Notes under the pieces: generated by a model
The model's database searches: none
The model's input: the letters and a program-made list of their open reading frames with translations, nothing else
Told to the model about the DNA's origin: nothing
In this document: piece by piece, positions 16,637-26,793 of the stretch
Position numbering within the stretch: the first letter of the stretch is position 1
Layout of the letters: every line of letters begins with the position of its first letter
Position numbers and translations under genes: made by a program
DNA from: Polaribacter butkevichii
GTDB lineage: Bacteria; Bacteroidota; Bacteroidia; Flavobacteriales; Flavobacteriaceae
DNA: 64,000 nucleotides
Reading direction: 5' to 3'
NCBI RefSeq assembly: GCF_038024105.1
Contig: NZ_CP150661.1
Coordinates: 620,001 to 684,000, forward strand

Positions 16637-17758
16637 ATGCGTAAATTAATACTCCTAATCTGCAGTTTTTTTTTGTTTTTAACCTCTTGTAATTCAGTTG
16701 ATAAAAAAGAAGAAATACATAAAGGATATACTATTAAAGGTGTTTTGTCTACTACAAATTCTCCGCTTGTTTATTTGGTAAATACACAGGATAAAAAGAT
16801 AGATTCTTCAACTGTTGTTAATAATTCGTTTATTTTTAAAGGGATTGTTACAGCACCTAAAATCTATCATTTACAACTAAAAAACCAACCTAAAAAACAT
16901 ACTATTATTCTAGAAAATAGTCAGTATACCATACTTATAAATGATGATAAAGCAACCATTTCTGGTGGAAATCTAAATAATAAACAAGTCGATTTTAATA
17001 CTTTACAGAACGACTTAGACGTTAAAAAATTAGAGTCTCTAAATGCTTTTATAAAAAAGGATATAAAGCTAGATAGCTTGCAAAAAGCTATTCAAGAAAT
17101 TGAATTAGAGAAGAAAGAAATTGCTAAAAGTTTTTTAATATCCAATGCAAATAATGTATTATCTTCTACCCTATTCCCTACCATTCAAAACTTTAATTTA
17201 GAGGATTTTAAAGAAATTAAAAACAATACGGAAGTAGTTAAAACAAGTACTTTAGCAAGTCTTTTAGATGATAAAATTTCTAACTTACAGAAAATTGTTG
17301 ATGCAGAACTGGTTGAAAAAAATAAAATTGCAGCTGCTAAAAAAGTATCTAGAAAACCTGCTATTATGTTTAGTGGAGACGGTTTAAAAGGAGAATTAAT
17401 CTCTTTAAAATCAATTATTAAAGGTAAAAAGGTAATTTTAATAGATTTTTGGGCAAGTTGGTGTGGACCTTGTAGATTGGTAACACCTAGAGTTAAACAA
17501 CTTTATCATAAATACAAAAACAAAGGATTTACAATTCTTACCGTTTCGGAAGACAAAAACAAAGAAGATTGGAAAAAAGGTATTGAGCAAGACGGCATGT
17601 TAAGTTGGTACCATATTTTTGATGATTATGGCAGAATTTCTACCATGCACGGTGTTAGAACCATACCGTATATGGTTTTAATTGATGGAAACGGTGGCGT
17701 TATTAAAGAAAAAATTTCAATTACAGAATTAGAGTATCAACTTCAAAAATTATTATAA
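16637..17758 (+). CDS. Thioredoxin-family lipoprotein with DUF4369 (TlpA/ResA-like)
   Basis: 373 residues from ATG 16637 (a TTG at 16616 is less likely because the lipoprotein signal starts at this ATG: MRKLILLICS, lipobox LTSC). The N-terminal half has the DUF4369 pattern (YTIKGVL, VYLVNTQDKKIDSS). The C-terminal thioredoxin domain carries WASWCGPC (Cys276, Cys279) and a cis-Pro in RTIPYMVLID. Such proteins reduce disulfides in periplasmic or surface proteins. It is followed after 5 bp by a pseudouridine synthase gene, so the two share a transcript. Confidence 0.9.
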   Translation: MRKLILLICSFFLFLTSCNSVDKKEEIHKGYTIKGVLSTTNSPLVYLVNTQDKKIDSSTVVNNSFIFKGIVTAPKIYHLQLKNQPKKHTIILENSQYTILINDDKATISGGNLNNKQVDFNTLQNDLDVKKLESLNAFIKKDIKLDSLQKAIQEIELEKKEIAKSFLISNANNVLSSTLFPTIQNFNLEDFKEIKNNTEVVKTSTLASLLDDKISNLQKIVDAELVEKNKIAAAKKVSRKPAIMFSGDGLKGELISLKSIIKGKKVILIDFWASWCGPCRLVTPRVKQLYHKYKNKGFTILTVSEDKNKEDWKKGIEQDGMLSWYHIFDDYGRISTMHGVRTIPYMVLIDGNGGVIKEKISITELEYQLQKLL

Positions 17759-17763
17759 TTTTT

Positions 17764-18468
17764 ATGGAAATTCCTATCATTTATCAAGATGAGTTTATCA
17801 TTTGTGTAGCAAAACCCAACAATATATTAGTGCATCATGCACGACACTCTAGAAATGTAGCTGATGAAAAATCTCTTTTGCAACTTTTAGATGAACAAAT
17901 TGGTGGTAAATTTTATCCGATTCATCGATTAGACAGAAAAACATCAGGAATTATACTACTCGCCAAAGAAACACAGTATGTTTCTAAATTTCAAGATTTG
18001 TTTACTGCAAACGAAATTCAGAAAACGTATTATGGAGTTGTTCGTGGGTTTTCTCCTGAGAGCAAAGTTATTGATTCTCCTGTAAAAGGAAGAGATGCAA
18101 ACGTTCACAAAGAAGCTTTAACACATTTAAGAACCTTAGAACAAGTTACTTTAGACATTCCTGTAAAACCATACGATTCTTCGCGTTATAGTTTGGTGGA
18201 ATTATCACCAAAAACAGGTAGAATGCATCAATTACGCGTGCATTCTAATAAGATAAGTCACCCTTTAATTGGAGATACAAAATACGGAGACAAGAATCAT
18301 GATGTAATGTTTGAAGAAAATTTTGGTTGGAAAAACATGTTTCTACATGCTGGAAAATTAGAATTTAAACATCCTTTTACAGAAGAAGGACTTACTTTAA
18401 AAGCGTCTTTTACAAAGGATTGGATTGCTTTATTTAAAACTTTTTCTTGGAAAAACCCTTTGGATTAA
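17764..18468 (+). CDS. RluA-family pseudouridine synthase, TruC-like
   Basis: 234 residues. The catalytic motif is HRLDRKTSG, with the conserved Asp, and the C-terminal part has SPKTGRMHQLRVHS and FLHAGKLEF, standard for RluA-type enzymes. No S4 domain precedes the catalytic domain, which together with the length suggests a TruC-like tRNA (position 65) enzyme rather than a large rRNA enzyme; the exact target is uncertain. It lies 5 bp after the thioredoxin lipoprotein gene. Confidence 0.88.
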   Translation: MEIPIIYQDEFIICVAKPNNILVHHARHSRNVADEKSLLQLLDEQIGGKFYPIHRLDRKTSGIILLAKETQYVSKFQDLFTANEIQKTYYGVVRGFSPESKVIDSPVKGRDANVHKEALTHLRTLEQVTLDIPVKPYDSSRYSLVELSPKTGRMHQLRVHSNKISHPLIGDTKYGDKNHDVMFEENFGWKNMFLHAGKLEFKHPFTEEGLTLKASFTKDWIALFKTFSWKNPLD

Positions 18469-18473
18469 TTTTG

Positions 18474-18505
18474 ATAGGTTTTTATCTCTATAAATAAAAA
18501 CCTAT
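18474..18505. terminator. Hairpin between convergent genes
   Basis: ATAGGTTTTTAT (18474-18485) pairs with ATAAAAACCTAT (18494-18505). It lies between the ends of the pseudouridine synthase and the next minus-strand gene and overlaps the latter's stop codon. It likely serves both directions. Confidence 0.6.
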
Positions 18506-19128
18506 GTAGTTATCTTAGGCGTTGGGTCGTTTTCTTTGATTCTTTTTCTAATTTTCTTTTCAATTTCAAACACATTTTTTATTCCAGATATATAAATAAT
18601 ATCAGGTACAAATCTGTCAGTACCTTTATTACGGCTTTTCATTTTTCCTGTTCTTAATTCTAGTTCCAAATCTCCAACCCTAGATTTGTTAGTCATTTTA
18701 ATATTTCCAGAAAATTGCTCCCAATCTTTAACAGTTATTTTGCCATTTCTATATTTTATAAACCTCGTTTCTGTCCCTACAAAATACCCTCCTTTTTGAA
18801 AAAGCTGTACGAATGCCCAAATAAATAAGCCAATACCAACAATTACAAACAAGCCAATTACCAAACTTGGTACTAATATTGACTCCCAATTTTCTAAGCT
18901 TCCAGATGTTGGCACATCATTCTCTTTAAAATGAACTTCTTTTCCCGATAGTACTGGTATTATAAAGGCAATTACAAAAATACTGACAAAAGCATTCCAA
19001 AATAATGAGAAAAACAAAAGAAATAAACCATTCTTTTTAGGGTAATTTCTAGAACTTTTAACGATAAAGTCGGTTTGTTCAGGACTTATTAAATTCCTTA
19101 ATTCAATTGGTATTGTATTTGATCGCAT
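18502..19128 (-). CDS. Hypothetical membrane protein, PH-like
   Basis: 208 residues with two membrane helices (about 33-60 and 87-112) and a C-terminal soluble domain with alternating hydrophobic residues (VGTETRFIKYRNGKITV, FVPDIIYISGI). This resembles bacterial PH-like membrane proteins, but I cannot name a family. It has no clear operon partner: the next gene on this strand begins upstream after about 120 bp. Confidence 0.7.
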   Translation of the reverse strand: MRSNTIPIELRNLISPEQTDFIVKSSRNYPKKNGLFLLFFSLFWNAFVSIFVIAFIIPVLSGKEVHFKENDVPTSGSLENWESILVPSLVIGLFVIVGIGLFIWAFVQLFQKGGYFVGTETRFIKYRNGKITVKDWEQFSGNIKMTNKSRVGDLELELRTGKMKSRNKGTDRFVPDIIYISGIKNVFEIEKKIRKRIKENDPTPKITT

Positions 19129-19247
19129 TTGTTTTAATTATGCAGTTTAATCACTATTTTTTATTCTTTAAACAATTTTATTACCTCTAAACCTGACTCG
19201 TAGAAAAATTCTGAGATTATATGCAGAAGTAAGGGGTAAATAAAACG

Positions 19248-20064
19248 TTATTTATTTTCGCTAAAAATCCATGTTAAAGCTTTGTCTTTTGTTGCTCTAA
19301 AAATAGTATTATGTTTTTCATTTGGTTCATCTTCATATTTCCAGATTAATTCACCTTTAGTATTTTTTAATTTTAGGTTTAATCTTTTTGTAAAAGTTGA
19401 TATATCCGTGACACTTGAACCTGCATACCAAAGTCTTTTGTTTTCATAATTATTTTCTTTGGTTAAGTTTTCGTAATTTTTAACCAAATAATTTTCATTA
19501 AACCACAAAGAAGGATCCATTGCTATAAAATAGTCAAACATATTTGGTTCTAAAATGAATGTTTCAATAACGAATAAACCTGCCAAAGACTCGCCTATAA
19601 TTACCTTTTTGTTTGATGTTCTATATTTTCTATCTATTACAGGAAATAATTCACTTTTGATAAATTTTCTGAAATTATCTGCTCCTCCAGGGTTTTGAAT
19701 AAATTTTAAATCGTATTCAATGTTTGATGGTCCTGTTAAATCTCTTCCTCTTTCCGTGTTTTCAATACCAACCAATATTACATTAGGAATTTTATTTTGT
19801 TTAATTAACGTATCTAATGTGTTTGCTATATGCGGAAAATCTTCTTTTATACCACCATCAGGCATATAGATTACGGTTAAGCCTATCTTTAGAAGTATTG
19901 TAGTTTGGAGGCGTCCAAATATTTATTACTCGTTCTTCATTTGTGAATTTTGAGTTTATCCTTAAACTGTCATGTTTTGGAATAGGGTCATTATAAACTG
20001 TTGCGTTATTTTTACAACTAGCAGTTATAATTATGATGAATAAGTAAAAAATATGTTTTTTCAT
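19248..20064 (-). pseudogene. Frameshifted alpha/beta-hydrolase (putative esterase) lipoprotein
   Basis: Two overlapping reading frames together make one esterase-D/enterochelin-esterase-like protein. The first (20064 down to 19858) has a lipoprotein signal (lipobox TASC) and ERVINIWTPPNY; the second (from 19865) begins at MPDGG and has the nucleophile elbow IGESLAGLF and a C-terminal His. Joined by a one-base correction near 19877-19880 (CTTAACC in place of CTTACC), the protein reads KDRLTVIYMPDGG, as expected of the family (VIYMPDGG). So it is either a recent pseudogene or a base-calling error; the second frame keeps its motifs, pointing to a recent event. Confidence 0.8.
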
Positions 20065-20150
20065 TATTTTTTTATGTGTTAAAACTGAATTTTATAATAA
20101 TCACAAATAGTTAGTAAACAAGTGTAGCCCTGATTGCAGCAATTGTTTGA

Positions 20151-20183
20151 GCTTTTTTTATTCTTTTTCGGAATAAAAAAAGC
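20151..20183. terminator. Hairpin downstream of the CPXCG gene
   Basis: GCTTTTTTTATTC and GAATAAAAAAAGC pair around a 7-base loop. It lies about 70 bp downstream of the cysteine-rich protein gene read on the minus strand, within a motif (TCGGCTGCGCTCAAG nearby) that resembles repeats found elsewhere in this window. Confidence 0.5.
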
Positions 20184-20250
20184 GAGTGTCTTTCGGCTGC
20201 GCTCAAGATAAACTCCAAGCAGGAAATAGCTTCAAAAAAAACTTCAAAAC

Positions 20251-20436
20251 TTATTGCTCTATAGACTGTGCATTAAAACCAATTAACTCTCCATCCTCAA
20301 AAGAAGGTGTAATTTCTATAGGATTACAACAAACCTCGCAATCTTCTATATAGGTTTGTTGGCGCACGCTTTGATCTAAAATCATTGAAATATCTTCCCA
20401 ACAATGTGGACATTGAAAAAAATGCTCCAACTCCAC
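20251..20436 (-). CDS. CPXCG-motif cysteine-rich protein
   Basis: 61 residues: FQCPHCWEDI near the start and DCEVCCNPIEI in the middle form a two-CxxC zinc-ribbon, followed by an acidic tail. It matches the CPXCG family, function unknown. The start is GTG at 20436, whose G is also the last base of the preceding oxidoreductase stop (TAGTG), so the genes overlap by one base and are translationally coupled. Confidence 0.85.
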   Translation of the reverse strand: MELEHFFQCPHCWEDISMILDQSVRQQTYIEDCEVCCNPIEITPSFEDGELIGFNAQSIEQ

Positions 20437-21440
20437 TATTCGATTACTTTTAAAATTAATTTTCCATTTTTTTCTCCAGTAAACAATCGATTATAGGTTT
20501 CCTGAAAGTTTTCGATACCTTCATAAATATCTTCTCTAGATTTTAATTTTCCTTCTTTCATCCAGATAGCCATTTGTTTGGCCGCTTTTCCAAAATCTTT
20601 GGCATAATCCATTACTACCATTCCTTTCATGGTAGAACGTGTTACCAATAAAGATAGATAATTGCTAGGACCATTTATTTTTGTTTTGTTGTTGTATTGA
20701 GAAATGGCACCACAAAGCACAACGGTTGCATGCATTCTTAACTTACTTAAAGCTGCGTCTAAAATAACACCTCCAACATTATCAAAATAAACATCAACCC
20801 CTTTTGGGCATTTTCTTTTTAGTGCAGTGTAAATATTTTCAGATTTATAATCGATGGCTGCATCAAAACCTAATTCGTTTTTAATATAATTGCATTTTTC
20901 TTTTCCGCCAGCAATACCAATTACTCTACAACCTTTAATTTTTGCAATCTGCCCTACAATACTACCAACAGCACCTGCTGCACCAGAAACCAATACAATA
21001 TCTCCCTCTTTAATTTTGGCTACTTCTAATATTCCAAAATAAGCGGTCATACCTGGCATACCTAATGTGCCTAAAAAAGTAGGCATTGGCGCCACTTTTT
21101 CATCAACTTTAAAACAACCTTGTCCGTCGGAAACAATATATTGTTGTACACCACCCCAAACAGAAACACAGTCTCCTATTTGAAAATTTGGATTGTTGTT
21201 ATTTTTAATAACCTTACCAACAGAACCTGCACGCATTACGCTGTCTAAAGCTACTGGCGGAATGTAAGATTTTGTGTCATTCATCCAACCACGCATTGCT
21301 GGATCTAGAGAAATATAATGTTGTTGAATTAAAATTTCTCCTTCTTCTAGTTCAGGTATTGGAGTTTCTTGAATTTGCCAAGTATTTTTATCTGGTGTTC
21401 CTTTCGGACGATTTTTTAGGGTAATTTGTTTGTTATTCAT
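20436..21440 (-). CDS. NADP-dependent oxidoreductase (zinc-independent MDR family)
   Basis: 334 residues from the ATG at 21440 (an ATG three codons upstream is possible). The N-terminal GroES-like part lacks the zinc-binding cysteine array, and the dinucleotide site is SGAAGAVGSIVGQIAKIKG. YISLDPAMRGWM matches the prostaglandin/leukotriene B4 reductase and CurA-like group, which reduces enones or enals with NADPH. By family it may detoxify lipid-derived aldehydes. It overlaps by one base with the CPXCG gene downstream. Confidence 0.9.
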   Translation of the reverse strand: MNNKQITLKNRPKGTPDKNTWQIQETPIPELEEGEILIQQHYISLDPAMRGWMNDTKSYIPPVALDSVMRAGSVGKVIKNNNNPNFQIGDCVSVWGGVQQYIVSDGQGCFKVDEKVAPMPTFLGTLGMPGMTAYFGILEVAKIKEGDIVLVSGAAGAVGSIVGQIAKIKGCRVIGIAGGKEKCNYIKNELGFDAAIDYKSENIYTALKRKCPKGVDVYFDNVGGVILDAALSKLRMHATVVLCGAISQYNNKTKINGPSNYLSLLVTRSTMKGMVVMDYAKDFGKAAKQMAIWMKEGKLKSREDIYEGIENFQETYNRLFTGEKNGKLILKVIE

Positions 21441-21952
21441 TACTAACATTTTAGATTCTAAAAATAGTATTTTTTAAGAATCAATCAAATTTAAAATACG
21501 CTTTTAATTTATTTTTTTATTAAATATAAATTTCAATAAAAAATATAAAAAAACACAAGTTTATATACATTAAATATTTTTTAAAAAAAAATAAGTCCAT
21601 CAATTCTTCCTTGTAAAGACTCTATTTACTGGTGAAATCTTCTTTTTTTTTGCTCAAAAAAAGAACCTATAATTCTCTATTTATTGAGATATAAATAAGA
21701 ACCCTGACACTACAGGATGGTTAAATATAAAATTGTAAATAAATTTACTTAATATTGTTTTTTTATAAAATATTTCAAAATAGTTTTAAAAAAATACGAA
21801 TACCGCTTTTTTTTAACTTTTGTTTTACAAATAAAAAACCAATAACTCCCCCCACTATTTACAACAACTAACTTTCGCAATATACTTGTGAAGTTTCTTG
21901 TTTTTAAGAGTTTTAAGAAAACGAAAAACAATTAACACAAACTTAATATATT
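21441..21952. other. 512-bp AT-rich intergenic region
   Basis: The region lies between divergent genes. It is very AT-rich with long T and A runs (for example TTCTTTTTTTTTGCTC at about 21641, followed by AAAAAAAGAAC). I see no gene or recognisable operator; promoters for both flanking genes must lie here. Confidence 0.4.
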
Positions 21953-22816
21953 ATGAATTACCTAAAAAAATTATCAATAGTACTTGCTATTGCTTTTTCA
22001 TTTCAAAATTGTGAAAATGAAGAAAGAAACGTCGAAGTAAACGAACCTCAAGGAATCACTAGTCCAACCAACCTTGAAGGAGAGTCTGCCAATTATACCG
22101 TGAGTCAATTTGGACAAAACTCTTATTGGGCAAGTTGGATTGTTGATGTAAATACAACAAACCGATTAAAATCTTACCATAATAACTCAGCAAATTTATT
22201 TGCTTTAGGTAATGTGCCTATTTATTTTGCAGCAGGACCTGGTACTTACAATGCATTATCTTACGGGCCACCAAACAACTATATTGTATGGGGACAAGAG
22301 CTTTTACAAGCTGCTAAAAACTATGGAAATGCAGCTATAGCTTATGTTGCAGCACATGAAATGGGACACCAAGTTCAGTTTAGAAACTACGGAATACCAA
22401 GTAGCAACAATGTTAGTGCTTTAGAACTTGAAGCAGACGGTTTTTCTGGTTACGCGCTTTACAAAACATATTCAACTAATTGGAATAGTGTAGCATCAGC
22501 TTACAGTTTTGCACAAGCAATTGCTGGGGCAAGCGGTTCATCTCATGGTTCAGCTCCACAAAGACGTTCTGCGTTTAGATTAGGATGGTGGATGGCCCAA
22601 ACTTATGGTACATTTACTCCTGCACAACTTGATCAATACTTTTTCTACTACTACAATCAGTATGTTTTAGGAGGGTTACTTAAACAAGAAGTTGCTAAAC
22701 CTAAAGGAATTACACCAGAATTAGATAATTTTATTCTATCTAAAATTGATGAATTAACTAAAATCAATAATGGCGAAATTTCTGAAGAAGAATTCTCTAA
22801 CTTAGAATCTAAATAA
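21953..22816 (+). CDS. Zinc-metallopeptidase-like lipoprotein
   Basis: 287 residues. The lipoprotein signal ends QNC (Cys20). The active site AAHEMGHQVQF gives HExxH at 135-139 and ALELEADGFSG supplies the third ligand (Glu158). This arrangement resembles neutral zinc metallopeptidases of the YpfJ type (gluzincins with ExxAD). It is probably anchored to the outer membrane or cell surface. The N-terminal region after the Cys is rich in Glu and Asn and looks disordered. A hairpin terminator follows; the gene is alone. Confidence 0.82.
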   Translation: MNYLKKLSIVLAIAFSFQNCENEERNVEVNEPQGITSPTNLEGESANYTVSQFGQNSYWASWIVDVNTTNRLKSYHNNSANLFALGNVPIYFAAGPGTYNALSYGPPNNYIVWGQELLQAAKNYGNAAIAYVAAHEMGHQVQFRNYGIPSSNNVSALELEADGFSGYALYKTYSTNWNSVASAYSFAQAIAGASGSSHGSAPQRRSAFRLGWWMAQTYGTFTPAQLDQYFFYYYNQYVLGGLLKQEVAKPKGITPELDNFILSKIDELTKINNGEISEEEFSNLESK

Positions 22817-22849
22817 ATTATAAACTAACCAAATTTGTTAATTGTTTTT

Positions 22850-22880
22850 AAAGAGGAAATTTATTTTTCCTCTTTTTTTT
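22850..22880 (+). terminator. Rho-independent terminator after the metallopeptidase gene
   Basis: AAAGAGGAAA pairs with TTTCCTCTTT around an about 7-base loop, followed by a run of T. Confidence 0.8.
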
Positions 22881-22908
22881 ATGCGCTTTATTTTTTTTAA
22901 AATAAATT

Positions 22909-24897
22909 TTAATAACTCAACAAATCTAAAATTTGTTTTTCTAGTCTATTTTTACCCAAATATTGATTTTCTAAACCTTTGTCGAACGGAATTGGAGTTT
23001 CTAAACTTGCAATACGCTTTACAGGCGCGTCTAAATACTCAAAACAATGCTCGTTTATTAATGCGGATATATCACTTGCAATACCACCAAATAAGGAATC
23101 TTCTTGCACAATAACCACTTTACCTGTTTTTTTAACCGAAGCATAAATGGTCTCAACATCTAAAGGTTGTAAAGTTCTTAAATCTATAAGATCTACTGAA
23201 ATGTTTTTTAAGTTTACTAAAACATCTAAAACCCAATGAATTGCCGCTCCGTAACTAATTATTGTAAGTTTCTCTCCCTCTTTTAAAAGCACTGCTTTTC
23301 CTATTTCTGTTGTAAAGTAATTTTCGGAAACCTCCTGATAAACAGCCCTATATAATGCTTTGTGTTCGAAAAAAAGTACAGGATTTGGATTGTTAATCGC
23401 TTCAATTAATAAACCTTTTGCGTCTTGTGGAAATGCAGGATATACCACAATTAGTCCTGGTGTTTTGGTAAACCAAGCTTCATTGGTTTGACTATGAAAA
23501 GGACCTGCACCAACTCCCGCTCCGCAAGGCATTCTTACAACAATATCTGCATTTTGTCCCCATCTATAATGAGATTTTGCTAATAAATTAACAATCGGAT
23601 TAAAACCTGATGATACAAAATCTGCAAATTGCATTTCTATCACAGATTTTATGTTATTTACAGACAAACCATAACCCGTAGAAACAATTGCAGATTCGCA
23701 AATAGGTGTATTTCTAACGCGCTCTTTGCCAAATTTCTTTACAAATTGATCTGTTATTTTAAACGCTCCTCCATATTCTGCAATATCTTGCCCCATGATA
23801 ATTAAATCATCATATTTTTCCATAGATTGCTCTAATCCTTGAGAAATAGCATCTATAAAACGAATGTTTTTCTTCTTGTTTGAAGGATTTATTGCGTTGT
23901 AATGGTGTTTTTTATAAACGTCTTTTAACTCGGTTTCTAAATTAGGAATCACCTTTTCTTCCTTAAAAGCTTTTTGAAGATGCTCATTTATTTCATGAAT
24001 AATTGCTTCTTTATATGAAACCTCTATTTCTTCGGATAAAATTCCTTCGTTTTTAAGGTATTCTTGATAATTTTCTAATGGATCTTTAGCTCCCCAAAAG
24101 TCTAAATCCGCTTGCGGAACATATTTTACACCACTCGCCTCTTCATGACCTCGCATTCTAAAGGTTTTAAATTCTAATAAAATAGGTCTTGGTTCTATAC
24201 GAACACTTTTTGCCAATTCACTAACCTTTGCGTAAACTTCTAGAATATTGTTTCCATCAATAATATAGCTTTCAATACCGTAACCAATGCCTTTATCTGC
24301 AATATTTTTACATTTAAATTGTTCTGAAGTGGGTGTAGATAAACCATAACCATTATTTTCTACACAAAACAACACAGGTAAACTCCAAACTGCCGCAACG
24401 TTTAGAGCTTCGTGAAAATCACCTTCACTTGTACCACCTTCACCTGTAAAAACAGCGCAAACCTTATTATTTTTTTTTAATTTATTGCCTAATGCAATGC
24501 CGTCTGCAACACCTAATTGCGGACCTAAATGAGAAATCATTCCTACAATATGATGTTCTTGGGTGCCAAAATGAAAACTTCGATCTCTACCTTTTGTAAA
24601 ACCATTCATTTTACCTTGCCATTGAGAAAACAATCGATATAACGGAATTTCTCTCGTTGTAAAAACACCTAAGTTTCTATGCATTGGTAAAATATACTCG
24701 TCTTTGTCTAAAGCAGCAGTAACACCTACAGAAATTGCTTCTTGCCCAATACCAGAAAACCATTTCGATATTTTTCCCTGCCTTAAAAGAATAAGCATTT
24801 TCTCTTCAATTAAGCGAGGTTTTAGCATGCTTTTATACAAGCTTAATAGCGTTTCGTTACGGAAAGAATCTTTATTAAAATCAATTTTAGAAGACAT
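22909..24897 (-). CDS. Fused 2-oxoacid dehydrogenase E1 alpha-beta protein
   Basis: 662 residues. The alpha half (about 1-325) carries the thiamine-pyrophosphate site [16 protein letters not shown]...NNGYG and IGQEAISVG. The beta half (about 345-662) carries [27 protein letters not shown] and [16 protein letters not shown]. This is the single-chain E1 found in Bacteroidota. It decarboxylates branched-chain 2-oxoacids (or pyruvate-like acids) and passes the acyl group to lipoyl-E2. The E2 and E3 genes are not nearby. The branched-chain type is the usual reading but the substrate is not provable here. Confidence 0.92.
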   Translation of the reverse strand: MSSKIDFNKDSFRNETLLSLYKSMLKPRLIEEKMLILLRQGKISKWFSGIGQEAISVGVTAALDKDEYILPMHRNLGVFTTREIPLYRLFSQWQGKMNGFTKGRDRSFHFGTQEHHIVGMISHLGPQLGVADGIALGNKLKKNNKVCAVFTGEGGTSEGDFHEALNVAAVWSLPVLFCVENNGYGLSTPTSEQFKCKNIADKGIGYGIESYIIDGNNILEVYAKVSELAKSVRIEPRPILLEFKTFRMRGHEEASGVKYVPQADLDFWGAKDPLENYQEYLKNEGILSEEIEVSYKEAIIHEINEHLQKAFKEEKVIPNLETELKDVYKKHHYNAINPSNKKKNIRFIDAISQGLEQSMEKYDDLIIMGQDIAEYGGAFKITDQFVKKFGKERVRNTPICESAIVSTGYGLSVNNIKSVIEMQFADFVSSGFNPIVNLLAKSHYRWGQNADIVVRMPCGAGVGAGPFHSQTNEAWFTKTPGLIVVYPAFPQDAKGLLIEAINNPNPVLFFEHKALYRAVYQEVSENYFTTEIGKAVLLKEGEKLTIISYGAAIHWVLDVLVNLKNISVDLIDLRTLQPLDVETIYASVKKTGKVVIVQEDSLFGGIASDISALINEHCFEYLDAPVKRIASLETPIPFDKGLENQYLGKNRLEKQILDLLSY

Positions 24898-24955
24898 AAA
24901 TTGCAGATTTCATAATTATACAAACTAACATAGTGGTAAAAGGTGTATAATCTAC

Positions 24956-24991
24956 AAAAAAAAATCCTTATCATTTTATTGATAAGGATTA
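24956..24991 (-). terminator. Terminator after the Lrp gene
   Basis: Read on the minus strand, AATCCTTATC pairs with GATAAGGATT across a short loop and is followed by a long T run. It lies just after the Lrp-family gene and before the E1 gene on the same strand, so the two are separate units. Confidence 0.85.
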
Positions 24992-25013
24992 TACATATTA
25001 TAAAAAAGAAGTA

Positions 25014-25493
25014 TTACAACTGCTGAAAAATTTCGTGCATCATTCTCTTTTTATCGTTGATACTTTCTTCTAAAGCAATCATTGTTTCTGTTCTGTTAAC
25101 ACCATTAATATCATCTATTCTATAGATAATGTCTTTAGCGTCGTTTGTTCCTTTAGCTCTTACTTTACAGAAAATATTGTATTTACCTGCAGTTACATAA
25201 GCTACAGTTACATTTGGTATATTTCTTAGATCTGTAATTACGTTTTGAGTCATAGAAGTTTTTTCTAAGTAAATACCCACATGTGCTATAAAAGAATAGC
25301 CCATTTTTTCGTAGTTTAAAGTAAGTGTAGATCCTTGAATAATACCTTCATCTTCCATCTTTTTAACACGTACGTGAATTGTACCTGCAGAAACTAATAA
25401 TTGTTTTGCAATGTCAGTAAATGGTGTTCTGGCATTTTCAATTAACACATCTAGTATTTGATGATCAATTTCGTCTAATATAAATTTTTTCAT
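25014..25493 (-). CDS. Lrp/AsnC family transcriptional regulator
   Basis: 159 residues. The N-terminal winged helix-turn-helix is DEIDHQILDVLIENARTPFTDIAKQL, and the C-terminal RAM/AsnC ligand domain runs from about residue 65 (IAHVGIYLEK to FCKVRAKG). It likely senses an amino acid and controls metabolic genes. The E1 oxoacid dehydrogenase gene downstream could be a target, which is inference. A -7 box TAAATTTG lies 28 bp upstream on the minus strand. Confidence 0.93.
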   Translation of the reverse strand: MKKFILDEIDHQILDVLIENARTPFTDIAKQLLVSAGTIHVRVKKMEDEGIIQGSTLTLNYEKMGYSFIAHVGIYLEKTSMTQNVITDLRNIPNVTVAYVTAGKYNIFCKVRAKGTNDAKDIIYRIDDINGVNRTETMIALEESINDKKRMMHEIFQQL

Positions 25494-25520
25494 TTTTTAC
25501 GTATTATTCAAATTCCTATG

Positions 25521-25528
25521 CAAATTTA
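25521..25528 (-). promoter_or_regulatory. -7 promoter box TAAATTTG for the Lrp gene
   Basis: On the minus strand TAAATTTG fits TAnnTTTG exactly. It lies 28 bp before the Lrp start and beside an AT-only palindrome (ATTTAATTAAAT nearby) that could be an autoregulatory site. Confidence 0.5.
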
Positions 25529-25569
25529 TGAATTTAATTTAATTAAATCATCATTAAACTAACAAATAC

Positions 25570-26628
25570 TTAAATAATTTCACCTCCGAAAACGATTTCG
25601 TTATGTCCAATTTTAGAAATTAAACTATTTTCATCTACTTTGTTTAATTTTGAAACAAATTTTCCGTGAATAATTTGATCTACAAATTGATACGCAACGT
25701 CCTTTTTTGAATCTGCATATCTATGAATAACATCATAGAAAATTTTATCATTATTAGGAATATCAAAATACGGTTCATAATTTATAAAACTATCCGTATT
25801 TACAATATGATGTATACCTTGTAATATCGAGTAAAAAGTATATTTTCTTGTCTCTTCCCTATCGTAGTCATCAGGATAATGCCCGGATTCTATTAAAATA
25901 GTGTTGTAACCTAGTTTTTGAAAATTATCTCCTGTAGCTGTCGGATAAAATTCATCCGTATATCTACCCACAAAATTAGGTATTGTATTTTGCAACATAG
26001 TATTCATACTAACAATTACATCCATGGTAGCAATTCTACCCTTTGTAAGACCTCTTGTAATCTCCTCTGAAGGAGCTAAAAATGAAATTGTAGCTGGGTT
26101 TTTAGTGCCTTCTACACTAAAAATAGTTCTTTGATCGTGCAGGTTAAAACAAAACTGCGGATTAAATTCTTCTAAAATACTGCGTAAAAGCTTACTTTCT
26201 GTAGCAACTCTGTCTACAGCATCTCTATTTAGATCTACATTGTTAGCATTTACTCTGGTGAACGCTTGTGCTCCATCAGGATTTAACATTGGTATAAAAA
26301 CCAAGGTGCATTCTTCTAATATTTTAGTAAAAACAGCGTCTGTACTATTTAAAATACAGTTAAAAAGATCAAATAAAGCTCTTGTACCTGTGCTTTCGTT
26401 TCCATGCATTTGAGACCATAATAATATCTTCTTAGAACCATTCCCAATTTTTAATTGATGTATAGGTCGGTTTTCTTCGGATGTACCAATTTGAGAAACT
26501 TCAAATTTAGAAGCGTATTTAGAAAACAAATTTTCAATGTCTTTATAAGTAATCCATTTTCCATGCAACGTATTTTCTTTTTGCTGGTTGTAAATATTTT
26601 CTAAAAAATTGATGGGTAACGTATTCAT
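25570..26628 (-). CDS. M14-family zinc carboxypeptidase
   Basis: 352 residues from the ATG at 26628 (the in-frame extension to 26679 carries no family features). Zinc ligands are in SQMHGNESTG (His-x-x-Glu) and the later FNLHDQRTIF, the LNRD substrate-binding motif is present, and ILIESGHY supplies the catalytic Glu. No signal peptide is seen, so it is probably cytoplasmic; this type removes C-terminal residues from peptides. It is divergent from the XRE regulator, with 474 bp of palindrome-rich DNA between. Confidence 0.88.
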   Translation of the reverse strand: MNTLPINFLENIYNQQKENTLHGKWITYKDIENLFSKYASKFEVSQIGTSEENRPIHQLKIGNGSKKILLWSQMHGNESTGTRALFDLFNCILNSTDAVFTKILEECTLVFIPMLNPDGAQAFTRVNANNVDLNRDAVDRVATESKLLRSILEEFNPQFCFNLHDQRTIFSVEGTKNPATISFLAPSEEITRGLTKGRIATMDVIVSMNTMLQNTIPNFVGRYTDEFYPTATGDNFQKLGYNTILIESGHYPDDYDREETRKYTFYSILQGIHHIVNTDSFINYEPYFDIPNNDKIFYDVIHRYADSKKDVAYQFVDQIIHGKFVSKLNKVDENSLISKIGHNEIVFGGEII

Positions 26629-26793
26629 ATTCGGATGATAATTTTTTTTCAAAAATAGATAATTTTTAAAAGCTATCAATCATTTATATGTATTCAAATA
26701 ATTATTAAAATAAAATTTAATAGTTATTAAGGGCGAAATTATTTCTAATTTTTTCTCCTTTTTTAACTTGTATAATTTTTAGAATAAAAGCAT

